Source of the DNA: Haladaptatus paucihalophilus DX253
GTDB lineage: Archaea > Halobacteriota > Halobacteria > Halobacteriales > Haladaptataceae
Direction: 5' to 3'
NCBI RefSeq assembly: GCF_000376445.1
Contig: NZ_AQXI01000001.1
Coordinates: forward strand, 2,195,734 to 2,259,733
DNA length: 64,000 nt
Shown here: one piece after another, positions 32,994 to 40,693 of the stretch
Position numbering within the stretch: position 1 is the stretch's first letter
Layout: each line of letters starts with the position of its first letter
Program-made: the position numbers and the translations under genes
The notes under the pieces: model-generated
The model's database searches: none
Seen by the model: the letters and a program-made list of their open reading frames with translations, nothing else
Told to the model about the DNA's origin: nothing

Positions 32994-34947
32994 CCGTGAA
33001 TTCGGGGTCGCGGTCCTCGCGGAACGCGGCGGTCCCCTCGCGCACGTCGTCGGTGCTCATGAGCAGGCCGAAGCCCTGACTCTCCATGGCGAGCGCGGCG
33101 TCGAGGCTGGCGTCGCCCCCTTCGTTCATCACTTTCTTCGCCACCTTCAGGCCGAGCGGCGGCCCTTCGAGCAGGTCGTCCACGAACTCCGCAACGACGT
33201 CCTCGAACTCGTCGGCGGGGACGGCGCGGTTGATGAGACCCCACTCCTCGGCGCGGTCGGCGTCGATGCGGTTGCCTCGGAACACGAGTTCCTTGGCGCG
33301 CGTCTCGCCGAGCAGTCGAAGGAGGCGCTGGGTGCCGCCGCCGCCGGGAATCAGGCCGAGGCGAATCTCGGGCGACCCGAACTCGGATTCCTCCGTGGCG
33401 ATTCTGAGGTCACAGGCCAGCGCCAACTCCAGTCCAGCGCCCAAACAGTAGCCGTCCACCTTGGCGACGGTCGGGCGCTCGAAGTCGTTGACCGTCTCGA
33501 ACGTCGGCGTCACGTCCATGAAGTCCGTCGGGGTGGCGTCGACGAACCCGCCGATGTCGGCCCCGGCGCTGAACGCCCGGTCGCCAGCGCCTTCGAACGT
33601 GACGCACCGAACCTCGTCCACGTCGACCGATGTGAGCAGATCGTTGATTTCGCCCAGCAGGTCCGCAGAGAGGGCGTTCATCCGTTCCGGCCGGTCGAGT
33701 TCCACGGCGAGCAGTCCGTCCCCTGTGAGGTCGTAGTTCAAAAATCGGTAGTCGCCGGGCCCGTCGCCGCTCGTGCCGTACTCGTGGAAGCCTTCTCCTG
33801 CGTCCTCGCCGGTCTTCCCCGCCTCGACCAGTTCGACGAGGTAGTCGTCGGGTTCGAATCGGTCCTCGCCCGTCTCCTCGTGCAGGGTTTCGAGTTTGTC
33901 GAGGACGACATCGAGGCCGAGTTTGTCCCCGCGTCGGCAGATTCCCTCTGGGAAGCCGAGGCCGAGGCGAACGCCGGTGTCGATTTCGTCGGGTCGCGCC
34001 ACGCCGTCGCCGACCAGTCGCGCCGCCTCGTTGACCATCCGCGCCTCGACTCGGAGGGTGTCGAATCCCTCGCCGTCACCGGGTCCGTAGTTGACCCCTT
34101 CGCCGTCCTCGTACTCGTAGTACCCCCGCCCCGTCTTTCGACCGAGTTCGTCGTTCTCGACCTTTTCGGCCATGATGGGCGGAATCTCTCGCCCCGATTC
34201 GTTGCGGACGTGGTAGCCCACGTCGATGCCCGTGAGGTCCATGAGTTCGAACGGCCCCATCGGGTAGCCCCGCTGGTGGACCATCGCGGCGTCCACCTCG
34301 CGTATCGTGGCCTCGTCGTTCGACACCATCCACGCCGGTTCGTCGCCGAACGGCCCGAGCACCGTGTTGACGACGAATCCGCGGACGTCCTTGCGCACGT
34401 AAATCGGCGTCTTGCCGAGCGACTGTGCGAACTCGTAGGCCGCTTCGGCCGTGTCGTCGCTCGTCCGGTCGCCGTAGATGACCTCGACCAAATCCATCTT
34501 CACCGGCGGGTTGAAAAAGTGCATTCCAACCACGTCCTCCGGCCGTGAGGTCGCACCCGCCATCTCGGTGACGCTCAGACTGGACGTGTTCGACGCCAGA
34601 ATCGCGCCCTCCGGCGCGAACTCGTCGAGGTCGGCGAAAACGTCCTTCTTGAGGTCCATCCGCTCGGGCACCGCCTCGATAACGAGGTCCGCGTCCGCGA
34701 CCGCCGATTCCAACTCGACCCCCGTGTCGATGCGGTCGAGCACGTCCTCGGCCGGTTCGTCGAGTCGTCCTTTCTCGGCCAACTTCTCCAGACTCCACTC
34801 GATGTTCCCGTATCCGTCCGCGACGAACTCCTCTTTCACGTCGCGCATGGTCACGTCGTATCCGGCGATGGCGGCGACTTCCGTGATTCCGTGCCCCATG
34901 TTTCCGGCCCCGAGAACCGTCACTCGCGCAATGTCCGTGTCCGTCAT
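32986..34947 (-). CDS. 3-hydroxyacyl-CoA dehydrogenase / enoyl-CoA hydratase fusion
   Basis: A 653-residue bifunctional beta-oxidation protein. The dehydrogenase half comes first: the NAD-binding VTVLGAGNMGHGI at residues 9-21, SNTSSLSVTEMA near 130, GMHFFNPPVKMDLVEVI near 150 with the catalytic His, and the helical dimerisation region to about 390. The hydratase (crotonase) half follows from about 405: GDRAFSAGADIGGF forms the oxyanion hole, and FGSPEIRLGLIPGGGGTQRL carries the catalytic Glu. Domain order is the reverse of bacterial FadB but common in haloarchaea. It would hydrate enoyl-CoA and oxidise 3-hydroxyacyl-CoA. It is the upstream partner of the MaoC gene. Confidence 0.94.
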   Translation of the reverse strand: MTDTDIARVTVLGAGNMGHGITEVAAIAGYDVTMRDVKEEFVADGYGNIEWSLEKLAEKGRLDEPAEDVLDRIDTGVELESAVADADLVIEAVPERMDLKKDVFADLDEFAPEGAILASNTSSLSVTEMAGATSRPEDVVGMHFFNPPVKMDLVEVIYGDRTSDDTAEAAYEFAQSLGKTPIYVRKDVRGFVVNTVLGPFGDEPAWMVSNDEATIREVDAAMVHQRGYPMGPFELMDLTGIDVGYHVRNESGREIPPIMAEKVENDELGRKTGRGYYEYEDGEGVNYGPGDGEGFDTLRVEARMVNEAARLVGDGVARPDEIDTGVRLGLGFPEGICRRGDKLGLDVVLDKLETLHEETGEDRFEPDDYLVELVEAGKTGEDAGEGFHEYGTSGDGPGDYRFLNYDLTGDGLLAVELDRPERMNALSADLLGEINDLLTSVDVDEVRCVTFEGAGDRAFSAGADIGGFVDATPTDFMDVTPTFETVNDFERPTVAKVDGYCLGAGLELALACDLRIATEESEFGSPEIRLGLIPGGGGTQRLLRLLGETRAKELVFRGNRIDADRAEEWGLINRAVPADEFEDVVAEFVDDLLEGPPLGLKVAKKVMNEGGDASLDAALAMESQGFGLLMSTDDVREGTAAFREDRDPEFTGE

Positions 34948-35105
34948 GCGACCGACCGTTTCGGCCCGCGGTATCTTAACTCCACCGCGGGGATGTTATT
35001 TCTGTAAGCGAAAAATGCACATTCCACAAGTATCGGTGCTATAGAGGGCTTTTCAAAAACAGTTTGTTAAATGTCCCCCATTCCGTTCACCCCGTCGCGG
35101 AGTCC

Positions 35106-36236
35106 TCACAGCGGTTCCTCGCCGTCCAATATCCCCTTCGCGCGTCGGGCGAGGTCCGGAACGCGCTCCTCCATCTTCGGGTACATCGGGTCGTCGCTGT
35201 TGCCTTCGAGGTAGCGCCGGTAGAACATCTCGCCGAGCGCCGCGAGTTTGTACACCGCGAGCGCCCGGTAGAACCGGTCGTGGTCGTACTCGATGCCCGT
35301 CTCGCGCTCGTACCGCTCGACGAGTTCTCGGCGAGTCGGATACGCCGCCGCCTCCATGAACGTGGCCGTCAGTTCCGGGGTCGCCGGGTCGGGGTCCCCG
35401 GCGTCGCGCCAGTAGGACAGCATCCACCCGAGGTCGGCCAGCGGGTCGCCGAGCGTCGCCATCTCCCAGTCGAAGACGCCGACGATTTCGGGCGGCGTCT
35501 CCGGCCCGTACATCACGTTGTCGAGTTTGTAATCGCCGTGAACCAGCGCGTGTTCGTGCTCCGTCGGGCAGTGTTCGACCAACCACTCGCCGACCGTCTC
35601 CAGTTCCGGGACGGCCCGCTCCTCGGCGGTGCGCTCGAACGCCCAGTCCAACTGCTTGGTCCACCGCTCGACCTGTCGTTCGGTATATCCCGACGGGTAG
35701 CCGAATTCGCCCAGCCCCACGGCCTCGTAGTCGAGCGTGTGAATCGCCGCGAGCGTTCCGACCAGTTCCTCGCCGACTCGCCGCCGCGCGTCGGCCGTCC
35801 CGAAGCGCTCGGGTTCCTCGTCGCGGAGCACGTCGCCCGAGAGACGCTCCATCACGTAGAAGTCGCTTCCGATGACCGAGTGGTCCTCACAGGCCAGTAC
35901 GGTCCCCGGAACCGGAACGTCGGTGCCTTGGAGCGCGTCCATCACCCGATACTCGCGGAGCACGTCGTGGGCCGTCTCGGCCGTCTCGCCGGGCGGCGGC
36001 CGCCGGATGACGAGTTCCCTGTCGCCCCACGTCACGAACAGGGTCTCGTTGGAGTGCCCCTCCGCGTGGTGGGAGACGGCGTACTCCGTCGCCTCCCCCA
36101 GTTCCGCCGCGAGGTAGTTCCGTAGCGCGTTCCTATCGACGAGCCGATCGAAGTAATCGCGGTCGTCGGCTGTCCGGTCGTCTGTTGTCTGGTCGTCTGT
36201 TGTCTGGTCGTCCGTTGTCTGGTCGTCCTCTGTCAT
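35106..36236 (-). CDS. APH-type phosphotransferase paired with acyl-CoA dehydrogenase
   Basis: A 376-residue kinase of the aminoglycoside-phosphotransferase/choline-kinase fold, in the subgroup fused or linked to acyl-CoA dehydrogenases (ACAD10/11 APH domain; LvaA of Pseudomonas levulinate catabolism). Catalytic HGDYKLDNVMY lies near residue 228, with the metal-binding FDWEMATLGDP near 255. The N-terminal 22 residues are four imprecise QTTDD repeats encoded by a 15-bp tandem repeat, so the functional start may be nearer DYFDRLV. It diverges from the ACAD11-like gene across 179 bp. Proposed role: phosphorylating the 4-hydroxyl of hydroxyacyl-CoAs before dehydrogenation, inferred from family and neighbours. 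Confidence 0.85.
   Translation of the reverse strand: MTEDDQTTDDQTTDDQTTDDRTADDRDYFDRLVDRNALRNYLAAELGEATEYAVSHHAEGHSNETLFVTWGDRELVIRRPPPGETAETAHDVLREYRVMDALQGTDVPVPGTVLACEDHSVIGSDFYVMERLSGDVLRDEEPERFGTADARRRVGEELVGTLAAIHTLDYEAVGLGEFGYPSGYTERQVERWTKQLDWAFERTAEERAVPELETVGEWLVEHCPTEHEHALVHGDYKLDNVMYGPETPPEIVGVFDWEMATLGDPLADLGWMLSYWRDAGDPDPATPELTATFMEAAAYPTRRELVERYERETGIEYDHDRFYRALAVYKLAALGEMFYRRYLEGNSDDPMYPKMEERVPDLARRAKGILDGEEPL
36176..36235. repeat. 15-bp tandem repeat in the APH gene start
   Basis: Four adjacent 15-bp units of GGTCGTCTGTTGTCT (36176-36190, 36191-36205, 36206-36220, and a diverged 36221-36235) encode the QTTDD/DRTAD repeats at the protein N-terminus. The length is a multiple of three, so copy-number change keeps the frame. 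Confidence 0.85.
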
Positions 36237-36380
36237 TGGTCCTTCTCCCGTGTCTGCCGTCGGTTCTTGATCGTTACGCCGCCCTCTCGGGGCTGCTCAG
36301 ACCGCCATCCCGACGACGGGTTTCGTGTCGATTGTACGTCCAACTTCGGTATAGAACTTACGAGGGTAATTCTGACGGGG

Positions 36381-36391
36381 AAATATTTTTA
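36381..36391 (+). promoter_or_regulatory. TATA-like box of the ACAD11-like gene
   Basis: AAATATTTTTA lies 25-35 bp before the ATG at 36416, the distance for a leaderless transcript. It lies in the 179-bp divergent spacer shared with the APH gene, so one regulator could control both. Confidence 0.5.
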
Positions 36392-36415
36392 CACTGGTGA
36401 ATAGGGGTTGTGGGT

Positions 36416-37633
36416 ATGGAGTACGACGACCCGAAACGCGGGACGGAAGTCGCCGAACGCGTCCGAACGTTCGTCCGCGAAGAAGTCATCCCCGTCGAAC
36501 GGGACCACCTCGGCGAGGGGCCGGTGTCGGACGACACCGTTCGACAGCTTCGAGAGACGGCGCGCGAGTACGACGTGTACGCACCCCAGATTCCCGAGGA
36601 ACACGGCGGCATGGGAATGGATTTCGGTGAGGTGCTGCCCGTCTTCGAGGAGGCCGGGCGAAGCCTTCTCGGCCCGACCGCCATCCGCGTCGATGCGCCC
36701 GACGAAGGGAACATGCACACGCTGGAACTCGTCGGAACGGAGGAACAGAAAGAACGGTGGCTCGACCCGCTGGTGGCGGGCGAGGCCAAATCCGGCTTCT
36801 CGATGACGGAACCGAACACGGGGGCGGGGTCGGACCCCAAGATGCTCCGGACGACCGCGGAGCAGGACGGCGACGAGTGGGTCATCAACGGTCACAAGTG
36901 GTGGACCACGCAGGGAAGCGAGGCCGACGTGCTGTTGGTGATGGCGCTCACCGACCTCGACGCTCATCCGTACGATGGCTGTTCCATCTTCCTCGTGCCC
37001 GCCGACACGCCCGGCGTGGAAATCGTCCGGGACATCCCGCACGTCGGCGGCGGCGTCACCGGGATGAGCCACGCGGAAATCAAGTACGAGAACGTTCGAA
37101 TCCCCGAGGAGAACCTGCTCGGCGCGGAGAACGCCGGGTTCGCCATCGCCCAACGGCGACTCGGCCCGGCGCGACTCACCCACTGCATGCGCTACTCCGG
37201 CATGGCCGAACGGGCCATCGACATCGCCAAAGCCTACGCCGACCAGCGGCAGGCGTTCGACGGCCCGCTCTCGGAGAAGCAGTCGATACGGTTCGAGGTC
37301 GCCGACATCGAGATGCGACTTCACGCCGTCCGAACCATGGTCCGCCACGCCGCCCGTCAAATCGCGGCGGGCGAAGAGGCCCGCATCGAGGTGGCGATGA
37401 GCAAAGTGTACGCCGCGAACGTCGTACAGGACGCCATCGACGCGGCCATCCAGATTTGCGGCGGGAACGGTATCGGCAAGGACCTGCCGCTCGCGGATTT
37501 CTACGAGAACGTCCGGCAGTTCCGCATCGTGGACGGCGCGGACGAGGTGCACGAGCGCGTCATCGCCAGGAACGCCTTTTCCGACCTCGACCCGAGCGAA
37601 GTCGAACACCTGACCCGGTACGACGCCGAGTAG
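36416..37633 (+). CDS. Acyl-CoA dehydrogenase, ACAD10/ACAD11 type
   Basis: A 405-residue acyl-CoA dehydrogenase. GFSMTEPNTGAGSDPKML and KWWTTQGSEADVLLVM form the flavin pocket; ICGGNGIGKDLPLADF precedes RIVDGADEVHERVIARN. The last motif replaces the YEGTSE segment of ordinary enzymes and resembles the ADGPDEVH signature of ACAD10/11 proteins as I recall, so this is a distinct class, not a second medium-chain enzyme. Neighbours fit: an APH kinase diverging upstream and a HAD phosphatase converging 15 bp downstream, the three domains joined in ACAD10. Expected chemistry: removal of phosphate and rearrangement of 4-phosphoacyl-CoA to a 3-hydroxyacyl-CoA. ATG at 36416 is preferred to a GTG two codons earlier. 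Confidence 0.88.
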   Translation: MEYDDPKRGTEVAERVRTFVREEVIPVERDHLGEGPVSDDTVRQLRETAREYDVYAPQIPEEHGGMGMDFGEVLPVFEEAGRSLLGPTAIRVDAPDEGNMHTLELVGTEEQKERWLDPLVAGEAKSGFSMTEPNTGAGSDPKMLRTTAEQDGDEWVINGHKWWTTQGSEADVLLVMALTDLDAHPYDGCSIFLVPADTPGVEIVRDIPHVGGGVTGMSHAEIKYENVRIPEENLLGAENAGFAIAQRRLGPARLTHCMRYSGMAERAIDIAKAYADQRQAFDGPLSEKQSIRFEVADIEMRLHAVRTMVRHAARQIAAGEEARIEVAMSKVYAANVVQDAIDAAIQICGGNGIGKDLPLADFYENVRQFRIVDGADEVHERVIARNAFSDLDPSEVEHLTRYDAE

Positions 37634-37648
37634 TTCGGCGCGACCGAC

Positions 37649-38374
37649 TCAGTTTTCGCTCGTCCCTTCGTCTTCTACGCCGACTATCGAGAGCACTTCT
37701 CGAAGGTCGTCGATGGCGTAGTCCGTCTCTGGACCCTCCTCGGCACCGTACCCGATGGCCGTCATCCCCACCGCGGACGCACCGGCGACGTCGTGCTCGT
37801 AGCGGTCTCCTATCATTGCCGCGTCGCTCGGCGACACGTCCGCCGCTCGGAGGGCCGTCTCGAACATCCGCGGGTCGGGTTTGGTCCGCCCGACCATCTC
37901 GGACGTCGTGATGGAATCGAACCGCTCTCTCACGCCGAACGTCTCCAGAATTCGCATCCCTTCCTCGGTGTCCACGTCGCTGACGACGCCGACGTGTATT
38001 TCCGTTTCCCCCGCCAGTCGCTCTATCGCCTCGACGGCACCGGGATTGGGCCGGAGCATCTCGGTCGTCACCGACTCGAACACCGGCCGCCACTCGTCCT
38101 CGGGTATCGGCTCCCCGGTAATCTCGTCCACGGCGCGGTCGTAGGCGGTTCGCGCGCGGCGGAACTCGGTCCCGTCGCGTTCCCGGAAGTAGGTCCCAAC
38201 CGCGGTGCGCCACCGCGCGAGCGCGTCCTCCACCGACGTCTCCGGTGCGTGCCGCTCGACGATGGTCCGAACGAACGCCTCGTGCGCTCGGCGAACCGAC
38301 CTACTGTCGAGGATGACGCCGCCGATGTCCCAGAACACCGCTCGCCACTTCGTTCCGCTCGCGGATTCGACCAT
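37649..38374 (-). CDS. HAD family phosphatase
   Basis: A 241-residue haloacid dehalogenase superfamily hydrolase. Motif I is FWDIGGVILD, where Gly takes the place of the second Asp; this DxGGV form occurs in YihX-like proteins and, as I recall, in the HAD domain of ACAD10. Motif II is in VGVVSDVDTEEG, motif III Lys in VGRTKPDPRMFE, and motif IV in AAMIGDRYEHDVAGA. The cap domain is helical (residues 40-110). The start at 38374 drops a 16-residue extension lacking conservation. The context beside kinase and dehydrogenase suggests dephosphorylation of a phosphoacyl-CoA or clean-up of a phosphorylated side product. Confidence 0.86.
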   Translation of the reverse strand: MVESASGTKWRAVFWDIGGVILDSRSVRRAHEAFVRTIVERHAPETSVEDALARWRTAVGTYFRERDGTEFRRARTAYDRAVDEITGEPIPEDEWRPVFESVTTEMLRPNPGAVEAIERLAGETEIHVGVVSDVDTEEGMRILETFGVRERFDSITTSEMVGRTKPDPRMFETALRAADVSPSDAAMIGDRYEHDVAGASAVGMTAIGYGAEEGPETDYAIDDLREVLSIVGVEDEGTSEN

Positions 38375-38515
38375 GCCACGGGTCCGCTCTCCTCGGGAAT
38401 CAAAATAACGATTACAAACCACAGCCCATATTTATTAACACGAGGCGAGATAGTAGTCGTTGTAGTTACCAATGGAAAGACTCGCTTCGAATCAGCCGAC
38501 CCCGGAGGAAATCGC

Positions 38516-39295
38516 ATGACCGTCGAACAGTTCAGCGTCACCGGCAAGACCGCAATCGTGACGGGCGCGTCGAGCGGTATCGGGAAGACCATCGCCGAGC
38601 GATTCGCCGCCGACGGGGCGAACGTCGTCGTCTGCTCGCGCGAACTGGAGAACGTCGAACCCGTCGCCGAGGGCATCGCGGAAAGCGACCGCGAGGGACG
38701 AGCGGTCGCGGTCGAGTGCGACGTGACCGACCGCGACGCCGTGGACGCCCTCGTGGACGCCACCGTCTCCGAGTTCGGCGGCGTGGACATCCTCGTCAAC
38801 AACGCGGGAGCGAGCTTCATGGCTCCCTTCGAGGACATCAGCGAGAACGGCTGGAAGACCATCGTGGACATCAACCTCCACGGAACCTATCACTGCACGC
38901 AGGTCGCCGGAGAGCACATGCGCGAGAACGGCGGCGGGACCGTCATCAACCTCGCCAGCGTCGCGGGACAGAAGGGCTCGCCCCACATGAGTCACTACGG
39001 CGCGGCCAAGGCGGGCGTCATCAACCTCACATCCACGCTCGCCTACGAATGGGCGGACGACGACGTGCGGGTCAACTGCATCGCGCCCGGATTCGTCGCC
39101 ACGCCGGGCGTCGAGAGCCAGATGGGCGTCAGCGCGGACGACATCGACCGCGAGAGCGTCAAGCGCCGCATCGGAACCACCGAGGAAATTGCCGACCTCG
39201 CGCAGTTCCTCGCCAGTCCCGCCTCCTCGTACCTCGTCGGCGAGACCGTGACGGCCGCCGGTGTCCCGCCGATTCTCGAAACGCCGGACGTGTGA
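38516..39295 (+). CDS. SDR family oxidoreductase (FabG/LvaD-like)
   Basis: A 259-residue short-chain dehydrogenase. TGASSGIG (residues 17-24) binds NAD(P), NNAG follows near residue 94, and the catalytic Ser-Tyr-Lys triad is in LASVAGQKGSPHMSHYGAAK. The C-terminal APGFVATPGVES and LVGETVTAAGV segments are classical. A clear Shine-Dalgarno GGAGG (38504-38508) precedes the ATG by 7 bp, unusual among the leaderless genes here and decisive for this start. It resembles FabG and 3-hydroxybutyrate dehydrogenase-type enzymes; in the proposed pathway it could act on the 3-hydroxyacyl product, like LvaD. Confidence 0.92.
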   Translation: MTVEQFSVTGKTAIVTGASSGIGKTIAERFAADGANVVVCSRELENVEPVAEGIAESDREGRAVAVECDVTDRDAVDALVDATVSEFGGVDILVNNAGASFMAPFEDISENGWKTIVDINLHGTYHCTQVAGEHMRENGGGTVINLASVAGQKGSPHMSHYGAAKAGVINLTSTLAYEWADDDVRVNCIAPGFVATPGVESQMGVSADDIDRESVKRRIGTTEEIADLAQFLASPASSYLVGETVTAAGVPPILETPDV

Positions 39296-39365
39296 GTCGG
39301 TTCGGCGGGCCTCGTTTGCTTTCCGCTCGAACTCGGATTCGACCGTTTCAAAAATCTCATCTTGC

Positions 39366-39626
39366 CGACAGTTGGTCGTCCTGATATCCCCCGCCTGTGA
39401 CGACGGTGCGAAACGGGCGGCACGACGCCTCGACGCGTACGGCTATCCCGTCACGGTCATCAGTCCGGACCCGACCGCGCCGTCGTCGTCGCCACCGGAC
39501 GCCGCACACGGTTACGCGTCCCTCGCCCGTGACGTCCGACTGAACGACCTCCGAAGCGCGGGCATCCCCGTCCTCGATTGGGACCCGACCGACCCGTTCG
39601 AGGAGGTGCTGTATCGTGATTCGTAA
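39366..39626 (+). pseudogene. Remnant of a DUF58 domain protein (C-terminal end)
   Basis: About 85 codons resemble the end of haloarchaeal DUF58 proteins: LVVLISPACDDGAKRAARRL, then YPVTVISPDPT, then VRLNDLRSAGIPVLDWDP. The rest of the usual 300-430 residue protein, including its von Willebrand-like core, is absent; the sequence joins directly to the spacer after the SDR gene. No ATG or GTG begins the conserved part; only a TTG at 39372 is available. The stop overlaps the DUF7519 gene start at 39616, the operon arrangement known for MoxR-DUF58-DUF7519 loci, so this looks like a deletion that removed moxR and most of DUF58. Confidence 0.65.
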
Positions 39627-40122
39627 CCCGGGACTCGCCGACGGGACGCCCCCGCTTTCGAGCAGTGCCGTGACGCTCCTCTCGGCGTTCGCCGTTCTCT
39701 TCCTCACCGCCATCTCCGTGTACACGCTCACCGCCGGTGTGTTCGGCCTCCTCTTCCTTCTCGTCGGCCTCGTCCGCGGTTCGTCCGGCGTCTTCTCCCT
39801 GGGAATCGCCCTGCTCTTCGTCGCCGTCGTGGTCGCCGGTCTGCTCGGGATGTCACCGCTGTTTCTCCTCCTCGCGGGCTTCTTCACGGTTCTCTCGTGG
39901 GACGTCGGCCACACCGGATTCGGTATCCGCGAGGAGATGGGTCGCGGCGTTTCGACGCTCCGCATCGAACTGGTCCGTTCGGCGAGCAGTCTGGTCGTGC
40001 TCTCCGTCGGAGCGGCTATCGGGTACGCGGTGTTTCGCACCGCGACCGGCGAGCAGTCGCTCCTCGCCCTCGTCGCGCTCCTCGTCGGCGCAGTCGCGCT
40101 GTTGATAGCGCTTCAGGAATGA
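39616..40122 (+). CDS. DUF7519 family membrane protein
   Basis: A 168-residue membrane protein with four to six hydrophobic segments (residues 18-38, 40-60, 62-90, 110-130, 143-166), starting with GTG at 39616 inside the end of the DUF58 remnant. I recognise it as the small membrane protein that normally closes haloarchaeal MoxR-DUF58 operons. The segment FTVLSWDVGHTGFGIREEMG between helices is the most conserved-looking part. Because its partner genes are lost here, it may be non-functional or freed from its original role. Confidence 0.75.
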   Translation: MIRNPGLADGTPPLSSSAVTLLSAFAVLFLTAISVYTLTAGVFGLLFLLVGLVRGSSGVFSLGIALLFVAVVVAGLLGMSPLFLLLAGFFTVLSWDVGHTGFGIREEMGRGVSTLRIELVRSASSLVVLSVGAAIGYAVFRTATGEQSLLALVALLVGAVALLIALQE

Positions 40123-40199
40123 GGATTCTCGAAGGATGGCCTGTAAATCGCTGACGCTCACACACGCTACGCGGTGCTCGCGGATTGTTCGACAAGAAA

Positions 40200-40341
40200 T
40201 GGGCCTTATCGGATTCGAACAACGTCGAGACGTTCCTGCTCGTCTCACCTTCGGTTCGACTACGCGGGCATGCGACTCGCCTCGTTCGAATCTTCGGGCA
40301 GCATACTGCTGGTGCTCACGAACGAAGTTCGCACCAGCAAA
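40200..40341. repeat. 142-bp unit bearing a duplicated tRNA(CAT) 3' end
   Basis: Positions 40200-40220 repeat the last 21 bases of the tRNA gene at 40342-40416 with one mismatch (GGGCCT for GGGCCC). The distance between copies is exactly 142 bp. A diverged inverted copy of the same T-arm sequence lies near 40283-40300 (CGTTCGAATCTTCG), and a 9-bp inverted repeat (40307-40315 with 40331-40339) sits next to the real tRNA 3' end. This is the same order of parts as in the tRNA-Arg array, where the nearest copy is also 142 bp away. No coding frame is credible between 40123 and 40341. Confidence 0.75.
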
Positions 40342-40416
40342 TGGGCCCTATCGGATTCGAACCAATGACCACCCGGTTATGAGCCGAGCGCTCTAACCAG
40401 ACTGAGCTAAGGGCCC
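40342..40416 (-). tRNA. tRNA with anticodon CAT (Ile2 or elongator Met)
   Basis: A 75-nt cloverleaf on the minus strand. Acceptor GGGCCCT pairs with AGGGCCC, discriminator A. Anticodon stem CTCGG/CCGGG closes loop CTCATAA, anticodon CAT. T-arm ATTGG-TTCGAAT-CCGAT is complete. The GGGCCC acceptor resembles tRNA-Ile2, whose C34 is modified to agmatidine in archaea to read AUA, but elongator Met cannot be excluded from sequence alone. No intron, no encoded CCA. Confidence 0.88.
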
Positions 40417-40518
40417 GGTCAGTCAATCGTAATCTGGCATACCTCTTTAGCGTACCGGGTTTCGGATGGGCCGTGCCGTTCGTAGAACGCTCTTACCGAA
40501 CACAAATAATCAAAGAAG

Positions 40519-40591
40519 CGCCGCCGCCAGGGCTCGAACCTGGGACAACCTGGGTAACAACCAGGTGCTCTACCAACTGAGCTACGGCGGC
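40519..40591 (-). tRNA. tRNA-Asn (anticodon GTT)
   Basis: A 73-nt cloverleaf on the minus strand. Acceptor GCCGCCG pairs with CGGCGGC, discriminator G. Anticodon stem CCTGG/CCAGG closes loop TTGTTAC, anticodon GTT, reading AAC/AAU. T-arm CCAGG-TTCGAGC-CCTGG is perfect. No encoded CCA. It lies about 100 bp upstream of the tRNA(CAT) gene on the same strand, so they may share a transcript, and diverges from the CCA-adding enzyme gene. Confidence 0.95.
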
Positions 40592-40693
40592 TTCCAACTG
40601 CATTCCCAGGTAGGTGGAGTCCTTTGATAGGGCTTTCGTTTTCGTTCGAACGCATCGATACGCTTTCACGCCTTCGTGGAAAACTTTCGCTCG

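Noticed and set aside
32770-34548. 592-codon frame antisense to the hydroxyacyl-CoA dehydrogenase fusion
   Set aside because: Mirrors the fusion gene and part of MaoC; no recognisable domain.
40200-40272. Second tRNA(CAT) gene
   Set aside because: Only 21 bases of the 3' end match; the rest does not fold as a tRNA.
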